Source of the DNA: Acidimicrobiia bacterium
GTDB taxonomy: Bacteria > Actinomycetota > Acidimicrobiia > UBA5794 > UBA11373
Direction: 5' to 3'
Assembly (NCBI GenBank): GCA_025456165.1
Contig: JALOLI010000075.1
Coordinates: 1 to 6,438, forward strand
Length of the DNA: 6,438 nt
Within the stretch, counting starts at the first letter, position 1, and the number at the start of each line of letters is the position of its first letter. Below, piece by piece: positions 1-6,438 of this stretch. Under the pieces are notes generated by a model that ran no database searches, had not been told where the DNA came from, and saw nothing but the letters and a program-made list of their open reading frames with translations. A program made the translations under genes and the position numbers.

Positions 1-672
1 GACGTGCCAGGGCGCCCAGGGGGTGCTGGTGCGGGAGAGGACCGCCTCGTAGGCCGCCATGTAGTCGCTCCACCGCTCCCGCTCGGCCAGGTCGCCGCGA
101 CTGAACTTCCAGCGCTTCGTGGGGTCGTCGCGTCGGGCGGCCAGGCGCTCGGCCTGCTCTTCCGGGGAGATGTGGAGGAAGAACTTGAGGATGGTCGTGC
201 CCTCCTCGACCAGGAGGCGCTCCCACTCGTTGATCTGGGCGTAGCGGCGGCTCCAGACGGCCTCGGGGACGAGGCCGTGGACCCGCACCACCAGCACGTC
301 CTCGTAGTGGCTGCGGTTGAAGATGACCATCTCCCCGGCGCCGGGGGTGTGGTGATGCACCCGCCACAGGTAGTCGTGCGCCAGTTCCTCCTCGGTGGGG
401 CGGCCGAAGGAGGCGACCCGCACCCCCTGGGGGTTCACCCCTTCGAAGACGTGGCGGATGACGCCGTCCTTGCCGCCGGTGTCCATGGCCTGGAGCACCA
501 CGAGGACCTTGTGCTTGCCCTCGGCGTAGAGGAGTTCCTGAAGGGCCTCGAGGCGCTCGTTGAGGCCGGCGAGGCGGGCCTCGGCCTCCTTCTCCTTCAG
601 GCCTCCGGTATCGCCCGGGTCGAAGGAGCCCAGGTCCACGGCGGTGTCGGGCGGGATGCGGTAGCGGTCCAT
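1..672 (-). CDS. ppk2: PPK2-family polyphosphate kinase / polyphosphate:nucleotide phosphotransferase (C-terminus cut off)
   Basis: Reading the minus strand from the ATG at 672-670 gives 224 open codons to the window edge. PPK2 enzymes move phosphate between polyphosphate and nucleotides in the cytoplasm. Visible motifs are the Walker A loop MDTGGKDG (residues 63-70, K68), NPQGVRV (80-86), the PTEEELAHDYLWRVH stretch (92-106), the Walker B region FNRSHYEDVLV (118-128), a KFFLHIS strand, and the late DDPTKRWKFS, WSDYMAAYE and TSTPWAPW blocks. Family members run roughly 260-300 residues, so the last few dozen are missing. The subclass (ADP-, AMP- or GDP-preferring) cannot be fixed from the fragment. 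No Shine-Dalgarno precedes the start; a TACCCT box six bases upstream suggests a leaderless mRNA. The frame stays open a little upstream, but without another plausible start. The gene is divergent from rpe. The family call is secure; the symbol is generic. Confidence 0.93.
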   Translation of the reverse strand, partial: MDRYRIPPDTAVDLGSFDPGDTGGLKEKEAEARLAGLNERLEALQELLYAEGKHKVLVVLQAMDTGGKDGVIRHVFEGVNPQGVRVASFGRPTEEELAHDYLWRVHHHTPGAGEMVIFNRSHYEDVLVVRVHGLVPEAVWSRRYAQINEWERLLVEEGTTILKFFLHISPEEQAERLAARRDDPTKRWKFSRGDLAERERWSDYMAAYEAVLSRTSTPWAPWHV

Positions 673-678
673 GATGCC

Positions 679-684
679 AGGGTA
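679..684 (-). promoter_or_regulatory. -10 box for leaderless transcription of ppk2
   Basis: On the minus strand TACCCT (684 down to 679) fits the actinobacterial TAnnnT -10 pattern. Six bases separate it from the A of the ATG at 672, the spacing expected when transcription starts on the start codon itself. No Shine-Dalgarno is present in the bases between. No convincing -35 is seen (GGGCCC lies in the usual place). This is inferred from pattern and spacing only. Confidence 0.5.
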
Positions 685-750
685 GGCCGGCGAAGCGGCG
701 AGGGCCCTGGGGGAGGGGCCAGTGGCATCACCGCACCCCAGGGGACCACT

Positions 751-867
751 CCCTTCCCCATGGCGATGGGGGAGGGTCAGGGAGGGGGCAGCACGCGCCT
801 CGAGGTTCGGTCGATGGACTGCCCCCTCTGCCCTTCGGGGCTCCCTCTCCCGCGAAGCGGGGGAGGG
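751..867. repeat. Inverted pair of GC-rich hairpins (REP/MITE-like intergenic element)
   Basis: Left hairpin: CCCTTCCCCAT (751-761), loop GGCG, ATGGGGGAGGG (766-776), giving 11 pairs including one G-U. Right hairpin: CCCTCTCCCGC (843-853), loop GAA, GCGGGGGAGGG (857-867), again 11 pairs including one G-U. Between them lies a perfect 10-base inverted repeat, GAGGGGGCAG (782-791) and CTGCCCCCTC (819-828). The right half, reverse-complemented, therefore follows the same plan as the left: a CCCTYYCCC hairpin and then a GAGGGGGCAG tail. The centre contains the palindrome CCTCGAGG at 798-805. The arrangement resembles paired REP sequences. It could be mobile or merely structural, and copy number elsewhere in the genome is unknown. 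Neither hairpin has a T-tract, so simple intrinsic termination is unlikely. Confidence 0.7.
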
Positions 868-1065
868 CGGGGGGTGGGGGTGTCCGCAGTGCCCGTCGCC
901 ACGGGGGAGAAGAAGAGCGGAGACCCTCTCGCACGCTCGCCCAGGGCGCCCCGGCCACAGCCGCCCGCGGCCGCTCCCCGCACCCGGCCGGCTCAGGCTG
1001 GGCGATGGACCCCCCTCGCCCCGGATAACGGATCTCCCCAGGGGTGGCCCGGCGGCCCCGTTGGC

Positions 1066-1079
1066 GTGGTCACGACCAC
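1066..1079. promoter_or_regulatory. 14-base palindrome, possible operator upstream of rpe
   Basis: GTGGTCACGACCAC has perfect 6-base arms around a 2-base centre. Its right end lies 27 bases upstream of the proposed rpe -10 box, about 41-54 bases before the proposed start of transcription, where an activator could bind. Short palindromes are common in GC-rich DNA and no regulator is identified, so this is only a candidate. Confidence 0.25.
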
Positions 1080-1106
1080 CCACCGGGCCCGGCCACCTCG
1101 TCGCGA

Positions 1107-1112
1107 TACACT
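1107..1112 (+). promoter_or_regulatory. -10 box for leaderless transcription of rpe
   Basis: TACACT matches TAnnnT and is followed by seven bases (CGCCGTC) and then the GTG start at 1120. This puts the expected transcription start on the initiating G. No Shine-Dalgarno lies in front of the GTG, consistent with leaderless translation. No recognisable -35 hexamer is present. The box also supports GTG 1120 as the true start of rpe. Confidence 0.55.
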
Positions 1113-1119
1113 CGCCGTC

Positions 1120-1782
<663 letters not shown>

Positions 1783-2712
1783 ATGAGCGAACGCATCCTG
1801 GTTATCGATGACGACGCCGACGTCGTGCGCTTCGTCCGCATGAGCCTGGAGCGGGAAGGCTACGAAGTGGCCACCGCCCTGCAGGGCAATGCCGGGCTGC
1901 GCGCCGCCCTCGAGCAGCCCCCCGACTTGATCCTGCTCGACATCCTGATGCCGGACCTCGACGGCCTCGAGCTGCTCAGCCGGCTGCGGGTCAATCCCTC
2001 TACCTCGAGCGTGTCGGTGGTGCTGCTCACCGCCCGCACCGACTCCCGCGACCGGGTGCGGGGCCTGGAACTGGGAGCCGACGACTACATCACCAAGCCC
2101 TTCGACATCGAGGAGCTGGTAGCCCGGGTGGGAGCGGTGCTGCGCCGGTCCAAGGCGATGCGGGACCTCTCCCCGCTGACCGCGCTGCCGGGCAACTTCC
2201 GCATCGGCGAGGAACTGCAGCGCCGGGTGGGCAGCGGGCGCCCCATGGCTGTGGTCCACGCCGACCTGGACAACTTCAAGGCCTTCAACGACCACTACGG
2301 CTTCATGCGCGGCGACAACGTCATCAAGTTCAGCGCCAACACCCTGGTGCAGGCGGCGGTGGACACCGACGACCCCTCGTGCTTCGTGGGGCACGTGGGC
2401 GGCGACGACTTCATCGCAGTCATGCACCCCGACGTCGCCGAGACGTTCTGCAAGACCGTCATCGACCGCTTCGACGACGGCATCCTCGACTTCTACGACC
2501 CCCAGGACGCCCTGCGCGGCTTCGTGGAGGTCATCGACCGCCGCGGCGAGCGCCACGCCTTCCCCATCGTCTCGATCTCCCTGGGGGTGGCCAACAACCT
2601 GCGCCGCACCTTCAACAGCGAGTGGGAGGCGTCGGCCGTGGCCTCCGAGATGAAGGAGCACGCCAAGCACGAGGCGGGCTCCTGCTACAAGATCGACCGC
2701 CGCACCCGCTGA
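1783..2712 (+). CDS. Response regulator: receiver domain plus divergent GGDEF (GGDDF) domain
   Basis: The protein has 309 residues. Residues 1-122 form a complete receiver domain: acidic cluster D9-D11, phosphoacceptor D53 in LILLDILMPD, T83 in LLTAR, and K105 in ITKPF. Residues 128-305 form a GGDEF-type domain: SPLTALPGN (130-138) in place of DPLTGLPNR, HADLDNFKAFNDHYGF (159-174) with GD at 177-178, the signature GGDDF (206-210), and VSISLGVA. The fourth signature residue is Asp rather than Glu. No RxxD inhibitory site precedes the signature (DPSC occupies that place), and the usual ADxALYxAKxxGRN helix is replaced by SEMKEHAKHEAGSCY. It may make cyclic di-GMP, bind a nucleotide without turnover, or act only by protein contact; the sequence does not decide. 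No membrane segment or signal peptide is seen. The start abuts the rpe stop, with only a weak AGGA (1775-1778) ahead. No histidine kinase is in the window. Confidence 0.92.
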   Translation: MSERILVIDDDADVVRFVRMSLEREGYEVATALQGNAGLRAALEQPPDLILLDILMPDLDGLELLSRLRVNPSTSSVSVVLLTARTDSRDRVRGLELGADDYITKPFDIEELVARVGAVLRRSKAMRDLSPLTALPGNFRIGEELQRRVGSGRPMAVVHADLDNFKAFNDHYGFMRGDNVIKFSANTLVQAAVDTDDPSCFVGHVGGDDFIAVMHPDVAETFCKTVIDRFDDGILDFYDPQDALRGFVEVIDRRGERHAFPIVSISLGVANNLRRTFNSEWEASAVASEMKEHAKHEAGSCYKIDRRTR

Positions 2713-2717
2713 CCTCT

Positions 2718-2730
2718 GGGGGATGCCCCC
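2718..2730 (+). terminator. Short G/C hairpin after the response regulator gene
   Basis: GGGGG (2718-2722), loop ATG, CCCCC (2726-2730) begins six bases after the TGA of the response regulator gene. It could slow or end transcription from rpe, but no T-run follows, so it is not a classical intrinsic terminator. It also lies where the -35 of the rib promoter would be. Confidence 0.3.
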
Positions 2731-2739
2731 GGCGGCCGG

Positions 2740-2745
2740 TAGAAT
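2740..2745 (+). promoter_or_regulatory. -10 box of the riboflavin operon promoter
   Basis: TAGAAT is a good TAnnnT match in an otherwise GC-rich stretch. Transcription would begin near 2751-2753, just before the first paired base of the FMN aptamer at 2758, which is where a riboswitch promoter should lie. No clear -35 is seen; the expected place is occupied by the G-run of the short hairpin. Confidence 0.55.
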
Positions 2746-2757
2746 CCTCCTCGTTTC

Positions 2758-2879
2758 GCCCTTCTTCAGGGCTGGGTGCAATTCCCGACCGGCGGTACAG
2801 CCCGCGAACCCCCGCCAAGGGGGCCGACCCGGTGCGATCCCGGGGCCGACGGTGAGAGTCCGGATGGGAGAAGGAGGGC
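2758..2879 (+). promoter_or_regulatory. FMN riboswitch (RFN element) aptamer
   Basis: The conserved RFN blocks appear in order: TTCAGGGCTGGGTG, ATTCCCGACCGGCGGTA, AGCCCGCGA, then a variable hairpin (CCCCC 2809-2813, loop GCCAA, GGGGG 2819-2823), CCGACCCGGTGCGATCCC, GGGGCCGACGGT, and GAGAGTCCGGATGGGAGAAGG. The closing helix P1 pairs GCCCTTCTTC (2758-2767) with GAAGGAGGGC (2870-2879), ten pairs including one G-U. FMN binding to this family represses riboflavin synthesis or transport genes. It lies directly ahead of ribD, so it should control ribD-ribE-ribBA-ribH and probably rnhB. The same bases are also open for translation in the ribD frame, but that reading is not a protein. Confidence 0.97.
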
Positions 2880-2921
2880 TCGCGCCGCTTAGCCGCGGCC
2901 GCGCGCCCCTGGACGCGGAGG
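2879..2921 (+). promoter_or_regulatory. Riboswitch expression platform with ribD ribosome binding site
   Basis: The ribD Shine-Dalgarno GCGGAGG (2915-2921) lies five bases before the ATG at 2927. CTCGCGCC (2879-2886) can pair with it: CTC with GAG (2918-2920), GCG with CGC (2914-2916) and CC with GG (2911-2912), with two single-base bulges. A competing hairpin pairs CGCGC (2881-2885) with GCGCG (2901-2905). No T-tract follows either, which favours control of translation rather than termination. The pairing was worked out by hand and not folded by energy. Confidence 0.4.
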
Positions 2922-2926
2922 CCGGC

Positions 2927-3976
2927 ATGGACGAAGAGCGGCTCATGAGGGAGGCGATCTCCCTGGCCCTCCCCACCCGGCCTCATCCCAATCCTCGGGT
3001 CGGCGCGCTGGTGCTCGATGCCGCCGGAGAGGTGGTGGCACGAGCCGCCCACGCCGGTCCGGGAGAGCCCCACGCCGAGGCCCTGGCCCTGGCGGCCGCC
3101 GGAGAGCGGGCGCGGCGCGGCACCCTGGTGGTGACCCTGGAGCCGTGCGACCACGCCGGCCGCACCCCGCCGTGCACATCGGCGATCCTGGCCTCGGGCG
3201 TGTCGCGGGTGCTGGTCGGCGCCGAGGATCCCGACGAGCGCGTGGCGGGGCGCGGGCTGGCCAGGCTGCGGGCCGCCGGGCTCGAGGTCCGGTCCGGGAT
3301 CGCCGCCGCCGGGGCCCAGGCCCTCGACCCGGGCTACTTCCATCACCGCCGCACCGGGCGGCCCCGGGTGACCCTGAAAGCGGCGCTGACCCTCGACGGG
3401 CAGGCCGCCGCGGCCGACGGCACTTCGCAATGGATCACCTCGGCCGAGGCGCGGGCCGACGCCCACCTCCTCCGGGCGACGGCCGATGCCGTCATGGTGG
3501 GCGCCGGGACGCTGGCGGCGGACGATCCCATCCTGACGGTCCGGCTGGCCGGCTACGCCGGACCGCAGCCGCGGCCGGTAGTCGTGGCGGGCCGGCGCCG
3601 GCTGCCCCCGCACGCCCGGCTCTGGGAGCGGCGGCCGCTGGTCCTGGCCCCGGGGCCGCTGGAGGTGCCGGGCGAGGTCCTGGTGGTGCCCGGGCCCGGT
3701 GGGGTGGACCCGGCGGCCGGGCTGGCCGCCTTGGGGGAGCGCGGCATCGTGGACCTGCTGGTCGAGGGCGGGCCTACGCTGGCGGGCTCCCTATGGCGGG
3801 CCGGACTGGTGGACCGCGGCGTCTTCTACCTGGGGGCCATGGTGGGCGGGGGCACGGGCTTGCCGGCGCTGGCCGGGGTCTTCGCCACCCTCGGCGCCGC
3901 CCGGGCCGTGGAGATCGTTTCGGCGGGGCCGGTAGGGCCGGACCTGCGCGTCGAATTCATCGTGAAGGAGCAGTGA
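2927..3976 (+). CDS. ribD: Bifunctional diaminohydroxyphosphoribosylaminopyrimidine deaminase / 5-amino-6-(5-phosphoribosylamino)uracil reductase
   Basis: This 349-residue cytoplasmic enzyme carries out the second and third steps of the GTP branch of riboflavin synthesis: deamination of the pyrimidine ring, then NADPH-dependent reduction of the ribosyl side chain. The N-terminal zinc deaminase domain (about 1-143) shows HPNPRVGA, the zinc/catalytic HAE (H49, E51), and EPCDHAGRTPPC (zinc ligands C74 and C83). The usual Ser after the first Cys is Asp here. The C-terminal reductase domain (about 145-349) shows RPRVTLKAALTLDGQ (K151), SQWIT, ADAVMVGAGTLAADDP and LLVEGGPTL (VEGG from 279). Both halves look intact. 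The ATG at 2927 is chosen because it has a good ribosome binding site, sits after the riboswitch and aligns with family N-termini; the open frame upstream is riboswitch. It is the first gene of the rib operon, and its TGA shares one base with the ribE ATG. Confidence 0.96.
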   Translation: MDEERLMREAISLALPTRPHPNPRVGALVLDAAGEVVARAAHAGPGEPHAEALALAAAGERARRGTLVVTLEPCDHAGRTPPCTSAILASGVSRVLVGAEDPDERVAGRGLARLRAAGLEVRSGIAAAGAQALDPGYFHHRRTGRPRVTLKAALTLDGQAAAADGTSQWITSAEARADAHLLRATADAVMVGAGTLAADDPILTVRLAGYAGPQPRPVVVAGRRRLPPHARLWERRPLVLAPGPLEVPGEVLVVPGPGGVDPAAGLAALGERGIVDLLVEGGPTLAGSLWRAGLVDRGVFYLGAMVGGGTGLPALAGVFATLGAARAVEIVSAGPVGPDLRVEFIVKEQ

Positions 3977-4569
3977 TGTTCACCGGGATCGTGGAGGCGA
4001 TGGGCACCGTTGTGGCGGCGGCCGATGCCGGCGGGCGGCGGCGATTCACCATCGACGCCGGCGGCCTGGCCGCCGGCCTGCGGGTGGGCGACTCGATGGC
4101 GGTGAACGGGGTGTGTCTCACCGCGGTGGAGGTGGCGGGGGCGCAGGTGGCGGTGGAAGCGGTCGACGAGACCCTGGCGCGCTCCAACCTGGGCCGGCTG
4201 CAGCCGGGGTCGCCGGTGAACCTCGAGCGCCCGATGCGGGCCGACGCCCGCTTCGACGGGCACATCGTCCAGGGTCACGTAGACGGGGTGGGCACGGTGC
4301 GCTCCATCACCCATGAGGGGGCCTCGATCCGCCTCTGGATCGACGCCCCGGCCCCGCTGCGCCGCTACCTGGTGGAGAAGGGCTCGGTGGCGGTGGACGG
4401 AGTGAGCCTCACGGTGTCGGCGGTGGACGACGCGGGCTTCGAGGTGGTCCTCATCCCGCACACCCTGGGGGTGACCCTGTTCGGGACCCGGGGCCCCGGG
4501 GACGCGGTGAACCTCGAGGCCGATGTGATCGCCAAGTACGTCGAGCGCCTGCTGGAGGGGGGGAGATGA
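3976..4569 (+). CDS. ribE: Riboflavin synthase, alpha subunit
   Basis: This 197-residue enzyme performs the last step: dismutation of two 6,7-dimethyl-8-ribityllumazines into riboflavin and the pyrimidine that RibH re-uses. It has the expected internal duplication of lumazine-binding barrels. The N barrel starts [10 protein letters not shown] and carries [10 protein letters not shown] (S40, C47). The C barrel starts [14 protein letters not shown] (H101) and carries [13 protein letters not shown] (K135, S137). The terminal helix [14 protein letters not shown], needed for trimer formation in the family, is complete. C47 and H101 correspond to C48 and H102 of the E. coli enzyme. GGAG at 3967-3970 sits five bases before the ATG. 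The start overlaps the ribD stop by one base, and the end overlaps ribBA by four (ATGA), implying translational coupling. Some species call this gene ribC. Confidence 0.96.
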   Translation: MFTGIVEAMGTVVAAADAGGRRRFTIDAGGLAAGLRVGDSMAVNGVCLTAVEVAGAQVAVEAVDETLARSNLGRLQPGSPVNLERPMRADARFDGHIVQGHVDGVGTVRSITHEGASIRLWIDAPAPLRRYLVEKGSVAVDGVSLTVSAVDDAGFEVVLIPHTLGVTLFGTRGPGDAVNLEADVIAKYVERLLEGGR

Positions 4570-5786
4570 GCTTCAAGCCGATCGAGGAGGGGATCGCCGC
4601 CTTCGCCCGGGGGGAGTTCGTGGTGGTGGTGGACGACGCCGACCGGGAGAACGAGGGCGACCTGATCGTCGCCGCCGAGAAGGTGACCCCCGAGCAGATT
4701 GCCTTCATGGTCCGCCACACCAGCGGGGTCATCTGCCTGCCGGTGGTGGGGGAGCGCCTCGACGAGCTGCGCCTGCCGCTGATGGTCTCCGAGAACACCG
4801 ACGCCCGCCGGACGGCGTTCACCGTGTCGGTGGACTACATCTCCGGCACCACCACCGGGATCTCGGCCGCCGACCGGGCGGCCACCATCAGGGCGGTGGT
4901 GGACCCGCGTACCCGGCCGAGCGACCTGGCCCGGCCGGGGCACATCTTCCCGCTGCGCTACCGGGAGGGAGGGGTGCTGACCCGGGCCGGCCACACCGAG
5001 GCCGCCGTGGACCTGGCCCGCCTGGCCGGCCTGTACCCCGCCGGGGTGCTGTGCGAACTGGTCAACGACGACGGGACCATGGCCCGGCTCCCGCAACTCG
5101 AGGCCTTCGCCGCCACCCACGGGTTGGCGGTCATCAGCATCGCCGACCTCATCGCCCACCGGCGTCACCGGGAGAAGCTGGTGCGGCGGGTGGCCGAGGC
5201 TTCGCTGCCCACGGAGTTCGGGCCGTTCCGGGCGGTCGGGTTCGAGTCGCTGCTCGACGGCACCCACCACGTGGCCCTGGTGCGCGGTGAGGTGGACGGG
5301 GCTACGGACGTCCTGGTCCGCGTTCATTCGGAGTGCCTGACGGGGGATGTCTTCGGCAGCCGGCGCTGCGACTGCGGGCACCAGCTGCACAATGCCCTCC
5401 GGCGAGTGGCCGAGGAGGAGCGCGGCGTGGTGCTGTACCTGCGGGGCCACGAGGGGCGGGGCATCGGCTTGCTGCACAAGCTGGCGGCGTATGCCCTCCA
5501 GGAGAACGGACGCGACACGGTGGAGGCCAACGAGGACCTCGGCCTGCCGGTGGACGCGCGCGACTACGGCATCGGGGCGCAGATCCTGGTGGACCTGGGC
5601 GTCACCAGCATGCGCCTCCTCACCAACAACCCGGCGAAGCGGGCCGGGCTGGAGGGCTACGGCCTCAGCATCACCGCCCGGGTGCCGCTGCAGACGCAGC
5701 CCACGGCGGAGAACCGCGAGTATCTGGCCACCAAGGTGGCCAAGATGGGGCACCTGATCGACCTGGGAGGCGAAGACGATGCCTGA
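4566..5786 (+). CDS. ribBA: Bifunctional 3,4-dihydroxy-2-butanone-4-phosphate synthase / GTP cyclohydrolase II
   Basis: This 406-residue fusion feeds both branches of riboflavin synthesis. The RibB half (about 1-200) converts ribulose 5-phosphate to dihydroxybutanone phosphate plus formate. It has [11 protein letters not shown] (23-33) with the acidic metal ligands, [10 protein letters not shown], the GHIFPLR segment, [21 protein letters not shown] and [12 protein letters not shown]. The RibA half (about 205-406) opens GTP. It has [25 protein letters not shown] zinc ligands C257, C268 and C270 with the spacing of the E. coli enzyme, then [24 protein letters not shown] and LLTNNPAKR, followed by the terminal RVPLQ block. 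Both active sites look complete, unlike fusions in which one half has decayed. GGAGG at 4554-4558 precedes the ATG. The gene overlaps ribE by four bases and ribH by eight. Its substrate ribulose 5-phosphate is made by the Rpe encoded upstream. Confidence 0.97.
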   Translation: MSFKPIEEGIAAFARGEFVVVVDDADRENEGDLIVAAEKVTPEQIAFMVRHTSGVICLPVVGERLDELRLPLMVSENTDARRTAFTVSVDYISGTTTGISAADRAATIRAVVDPRTRPSDLARPGHIFPLRYREGGVLTRAGHTEAAVDLARLAGLYPAGVLCELVNDDGTMARLPQLEAFAATHGLAVISIADLIAHRRHREKLVRRVAEASLPTEFGPFRAVGFESLLDGTHHVALVRGEVDGATDVLVRVHSECLTGDVFGSRRCDCGHQLHNALRRVAEEERGVVLYLRGHEGRGIGLLHKLAAYALQENGRDTVEANEDLGLPVDARDYGIGAQILVDLGVTSMRLLTNNPAKRAGLEGYGLSITARVPLQTQPTAENREYLATKVAKMGHLIDLGGEDDA

Positions 5787-6249
5787 GATCGAGGGAGCCT
5801 TCGACGCAACCGGCCTGAAGGTGGGGGTGGCGGCGGCCTCGTTCAACGCCTTCGTCACCGAGGGGCTCCTCCGGGGCGCGCTGGAGGCCCTGGGGAAGGC
5901 GGGGGCGCCCGACCCCATCGTGCTGCGGGTGGCGGGTTCGTTCGAGCTGCCGGTGGCCGCCCGGGCGCTGGCGGGGGCGGGATGCGACTGTGTCGTGGCC
6001 CTGGGGGCGGTGATCAAGGGCGAGACCGACCACTACGAGCACGTAGCCGCCCAGGCCATCGCCGGGCTGCAGCAGGTGGCGGTGCAGACCGGGGTGCCGG
6101 TGGGCCTGGGGGTGCTGACGGCTCGCAAAGCCGAGCAGGCCCGGGCCCGCAGCCTGCCCGGCCCCGCCAACAAGGGGGCGGAGGCGGCGGAGGCGGCGGT
6201 GCGGGCGGCCCAGTCCCTGCGGAGGCTGCGGGGCGAGCGGGGGTCGTGA
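5779..6249 (+). CDS. ribH: 6,7-dimethyl-8-ribityllumazine synthase
   Basis: This 156-residue enzyme condenses 5-amino-6-ribitylamino-uracil with dihydroxybutanone phosphate to give lumazine, the RibE substrate. Family members assemble as pentamers or 60-subunit capsids. Seen here are SFN near the N-terminus (21-23), AGSFELP (52-58), [15 protein letters not shown] (75-89) with the catalytic His at 88, PVGLGVLT, and the late QARARS and [11 protein letters not shown] block that contacts phosphate and packs the C-terminal helix. The length is typical. GGAGG at 5766-5770 sits eight bases before the ATG, which lies eight bases inside the end of ribBA. The stop shares four bases (GTGA) with the start of rnhB. 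With ribD, ribE and ribBA it completes the pathway except for the intermediate dephosphorylation, which is normally done by unlinked HAD phosphatases. Confidence 0.96.
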   Translation: MPEIEGAFDATGLKVGVAAASFNAFVTEGLLRGALEALGKAGAPDPIVLRVAGSFELPVAARALAGAGCDCVVALGAVIKGETDHYEHVAAQAIAGLQQVAVQTGVPVGLGVLTARKAEQARARSLPGPANKGAEAAEAAVRAAQSLRRLRGERGS

Positions 6250-6438
6250 CCGGGCCCGTCCCCTTGCTCCGGGAGGCGCTGAAGGGCAAGGCGCCCTCCC
6301 TGGCCACCGAGCGCGCCCTGTGGGACGGCGGCGCCGAATTGGTGGTCGGCCTGGACGAGGTGGGACGCGGTGCTTGGGCCGGGCCGCTGAGCGTGGGGGC
6401 GGCGGTGCTGCCCGCCGGACGGCGGGTGTACAAGGTGC
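6246..6438 (+). CDS. rnhB: Ribonuclease HII, N-terminal fragment (cut by window end)
   Basis: A GTG overlapping the ribH stop (GTGA) opens a frame of 64 codons to the window edge. Residues 33-48, VVGLDEVGRGAWAGPL, carry the RNase HII signature with the active-site pair D37 and E38, and the following SVGAAVLP and RRVYKV fit the next strand and loop. The enzyme cuts RNA in RNA-DNA hybrids and removes misincorporated ribonucleotides. The rest, including the later acidic residues, lies outside. There is no ATG alternative and only a G-rich stretch (6239-6243) as ribosome binding site, so the start rests on the overlap and translational coupling. Its role has no evident tie to flavin synthesis; it is probably carried along at the operon end. 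Confidence 0.9.
   Translation, partial: MTGPVPLLREALKGKAPSLATERALWDGGAELVVGLDEVGRGAWAGPLSVGAAVLPAGRRVYKV

Larger units (their letters stand above)
673..1119. other. Divergent intergenic region (ppk2 / rpe), no gene seen
   Basis: This 447-base stretch separates the two divergent genes. Reading frames run through it on both strands, but none shows family-like protein sequence or a ribosome binding site, and the open frames are what very high GC produces. It holds a -10-like box at each end, an inverted pair of GC-rich hairpins at 751-867, a 14-base palindrome at 1066-1079 and more self-complementary stretches. CCCTGGGG at 705-712 can pair with CCCCAGGG at 736-743, AGTGG at 721-725 can pair with CCACT at 746-750, and CCCGT at 892-896 can pair with ACGGG at 901-905. 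From about 910 to 1060 I see nothing further beyond short GC palindromes. Confidence 0.7.

Noticed and set aside
736..1044. CCCCAGGGG at 736-744 and again at 1036-1044 as possible direct-repeat ends of an inserted element
   Set aside because: The 9-mer is itself palindromic and simple in GC-rich DNA, and the flanks do not match, so it is not evidence of an insertion boundary.
4..1119. Long upstream extension of the rpe reading frame (372 extra codons)
   Set aside because: It reads antisense through ppk2 and then through the palindromic intergenic region, with no family-like sequence. RPE similarity begins at GTG 1120, where a -10 box also fits.
2723..2926. ATG at 2723 as the start of ribD
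   Set aside because: It would translate the FMN aptamer and lies inside a G/C hairpin upstream of the proposed -10 box. ATG 2927 has a proper ribosome binding site and fits family N-termini.
4365..6017. Minus-strand 550-codon frame opposite ribE, ribBA and ribH
   Set aside because: It covers three well-supported plus-strand genes and is rich in His, Val, Gln and Gly as expected from antisense of high-GC codons. No motif or start signal was found.

Overview
The window is very GC-rich (above 70 % by eye). It carries an actinobacterial-looking housekeeping locus centred on riboflavin biosynthesis. The clues are GC-biased codon use, two start codons that sit directly behind TAnnnT -10 boxes with no leader, an rpe gene beside the rib genes (an arrangement I recall from Actinomycetota), and a fused ribBA. 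The RNase HII fragment reminds me of Acidimicrobiia, but that placement is from memory and tentative. No phage, transposase, CRISPR, tRNA or rRNA is visible.

Layout: positions 1-672 (minus strand) hold most of a PPK2-type polyphosphate kinase gene, cut by the left window edge. Positions 673-1119 are a divergent intergenic region with apparent leaderless promoters at each end and an inverted pair of GC-rich hairpins (REP- or MITE-like) in the middle. On the plus strand, rpe (1120-1782) abuts a REC-GGDEF-type response regulator (1783-2712) without a gap. A short gap then holds a -10 box and a well-conserved FMN riboswitch (2758-2879). It leads into ribD, ribE, ribBA and ribH, followed by rnhB cut at the right edge. 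From ribD to rnhB every junction overlaps by 1 to 8 bases, so this is one tightly coupled transcription unit.

How the genes work together: RPE interconverts xylulose 5-phosphate and ribulose 5-phosphate. Ribulose 5-phosphate is the substrate of the RibB half of RibBA, and GTP is the substrate of the RibA half. RibD then deaminates and reduces the pyrimidine intermediate, RibH condenses it with the four-carbon unit to give lumazine, and RibE dismutates lumazine to riboflavin. The FMN riboswitch closes the feedback loop, probably by masking the ribD ribosome binding site, since no U-tract terminator is seen. The part that does not fit routine housekeeping is the response regulator. It has a non-canonical GGDDF signature and no RxxD I-site, and it sits between rpe and the rib genes with no kinase partner in view. 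I see no convincing undescribed multi-gene system here; the best leads are that protein, the palindromic intergenic element and the paired leaderless promoters.
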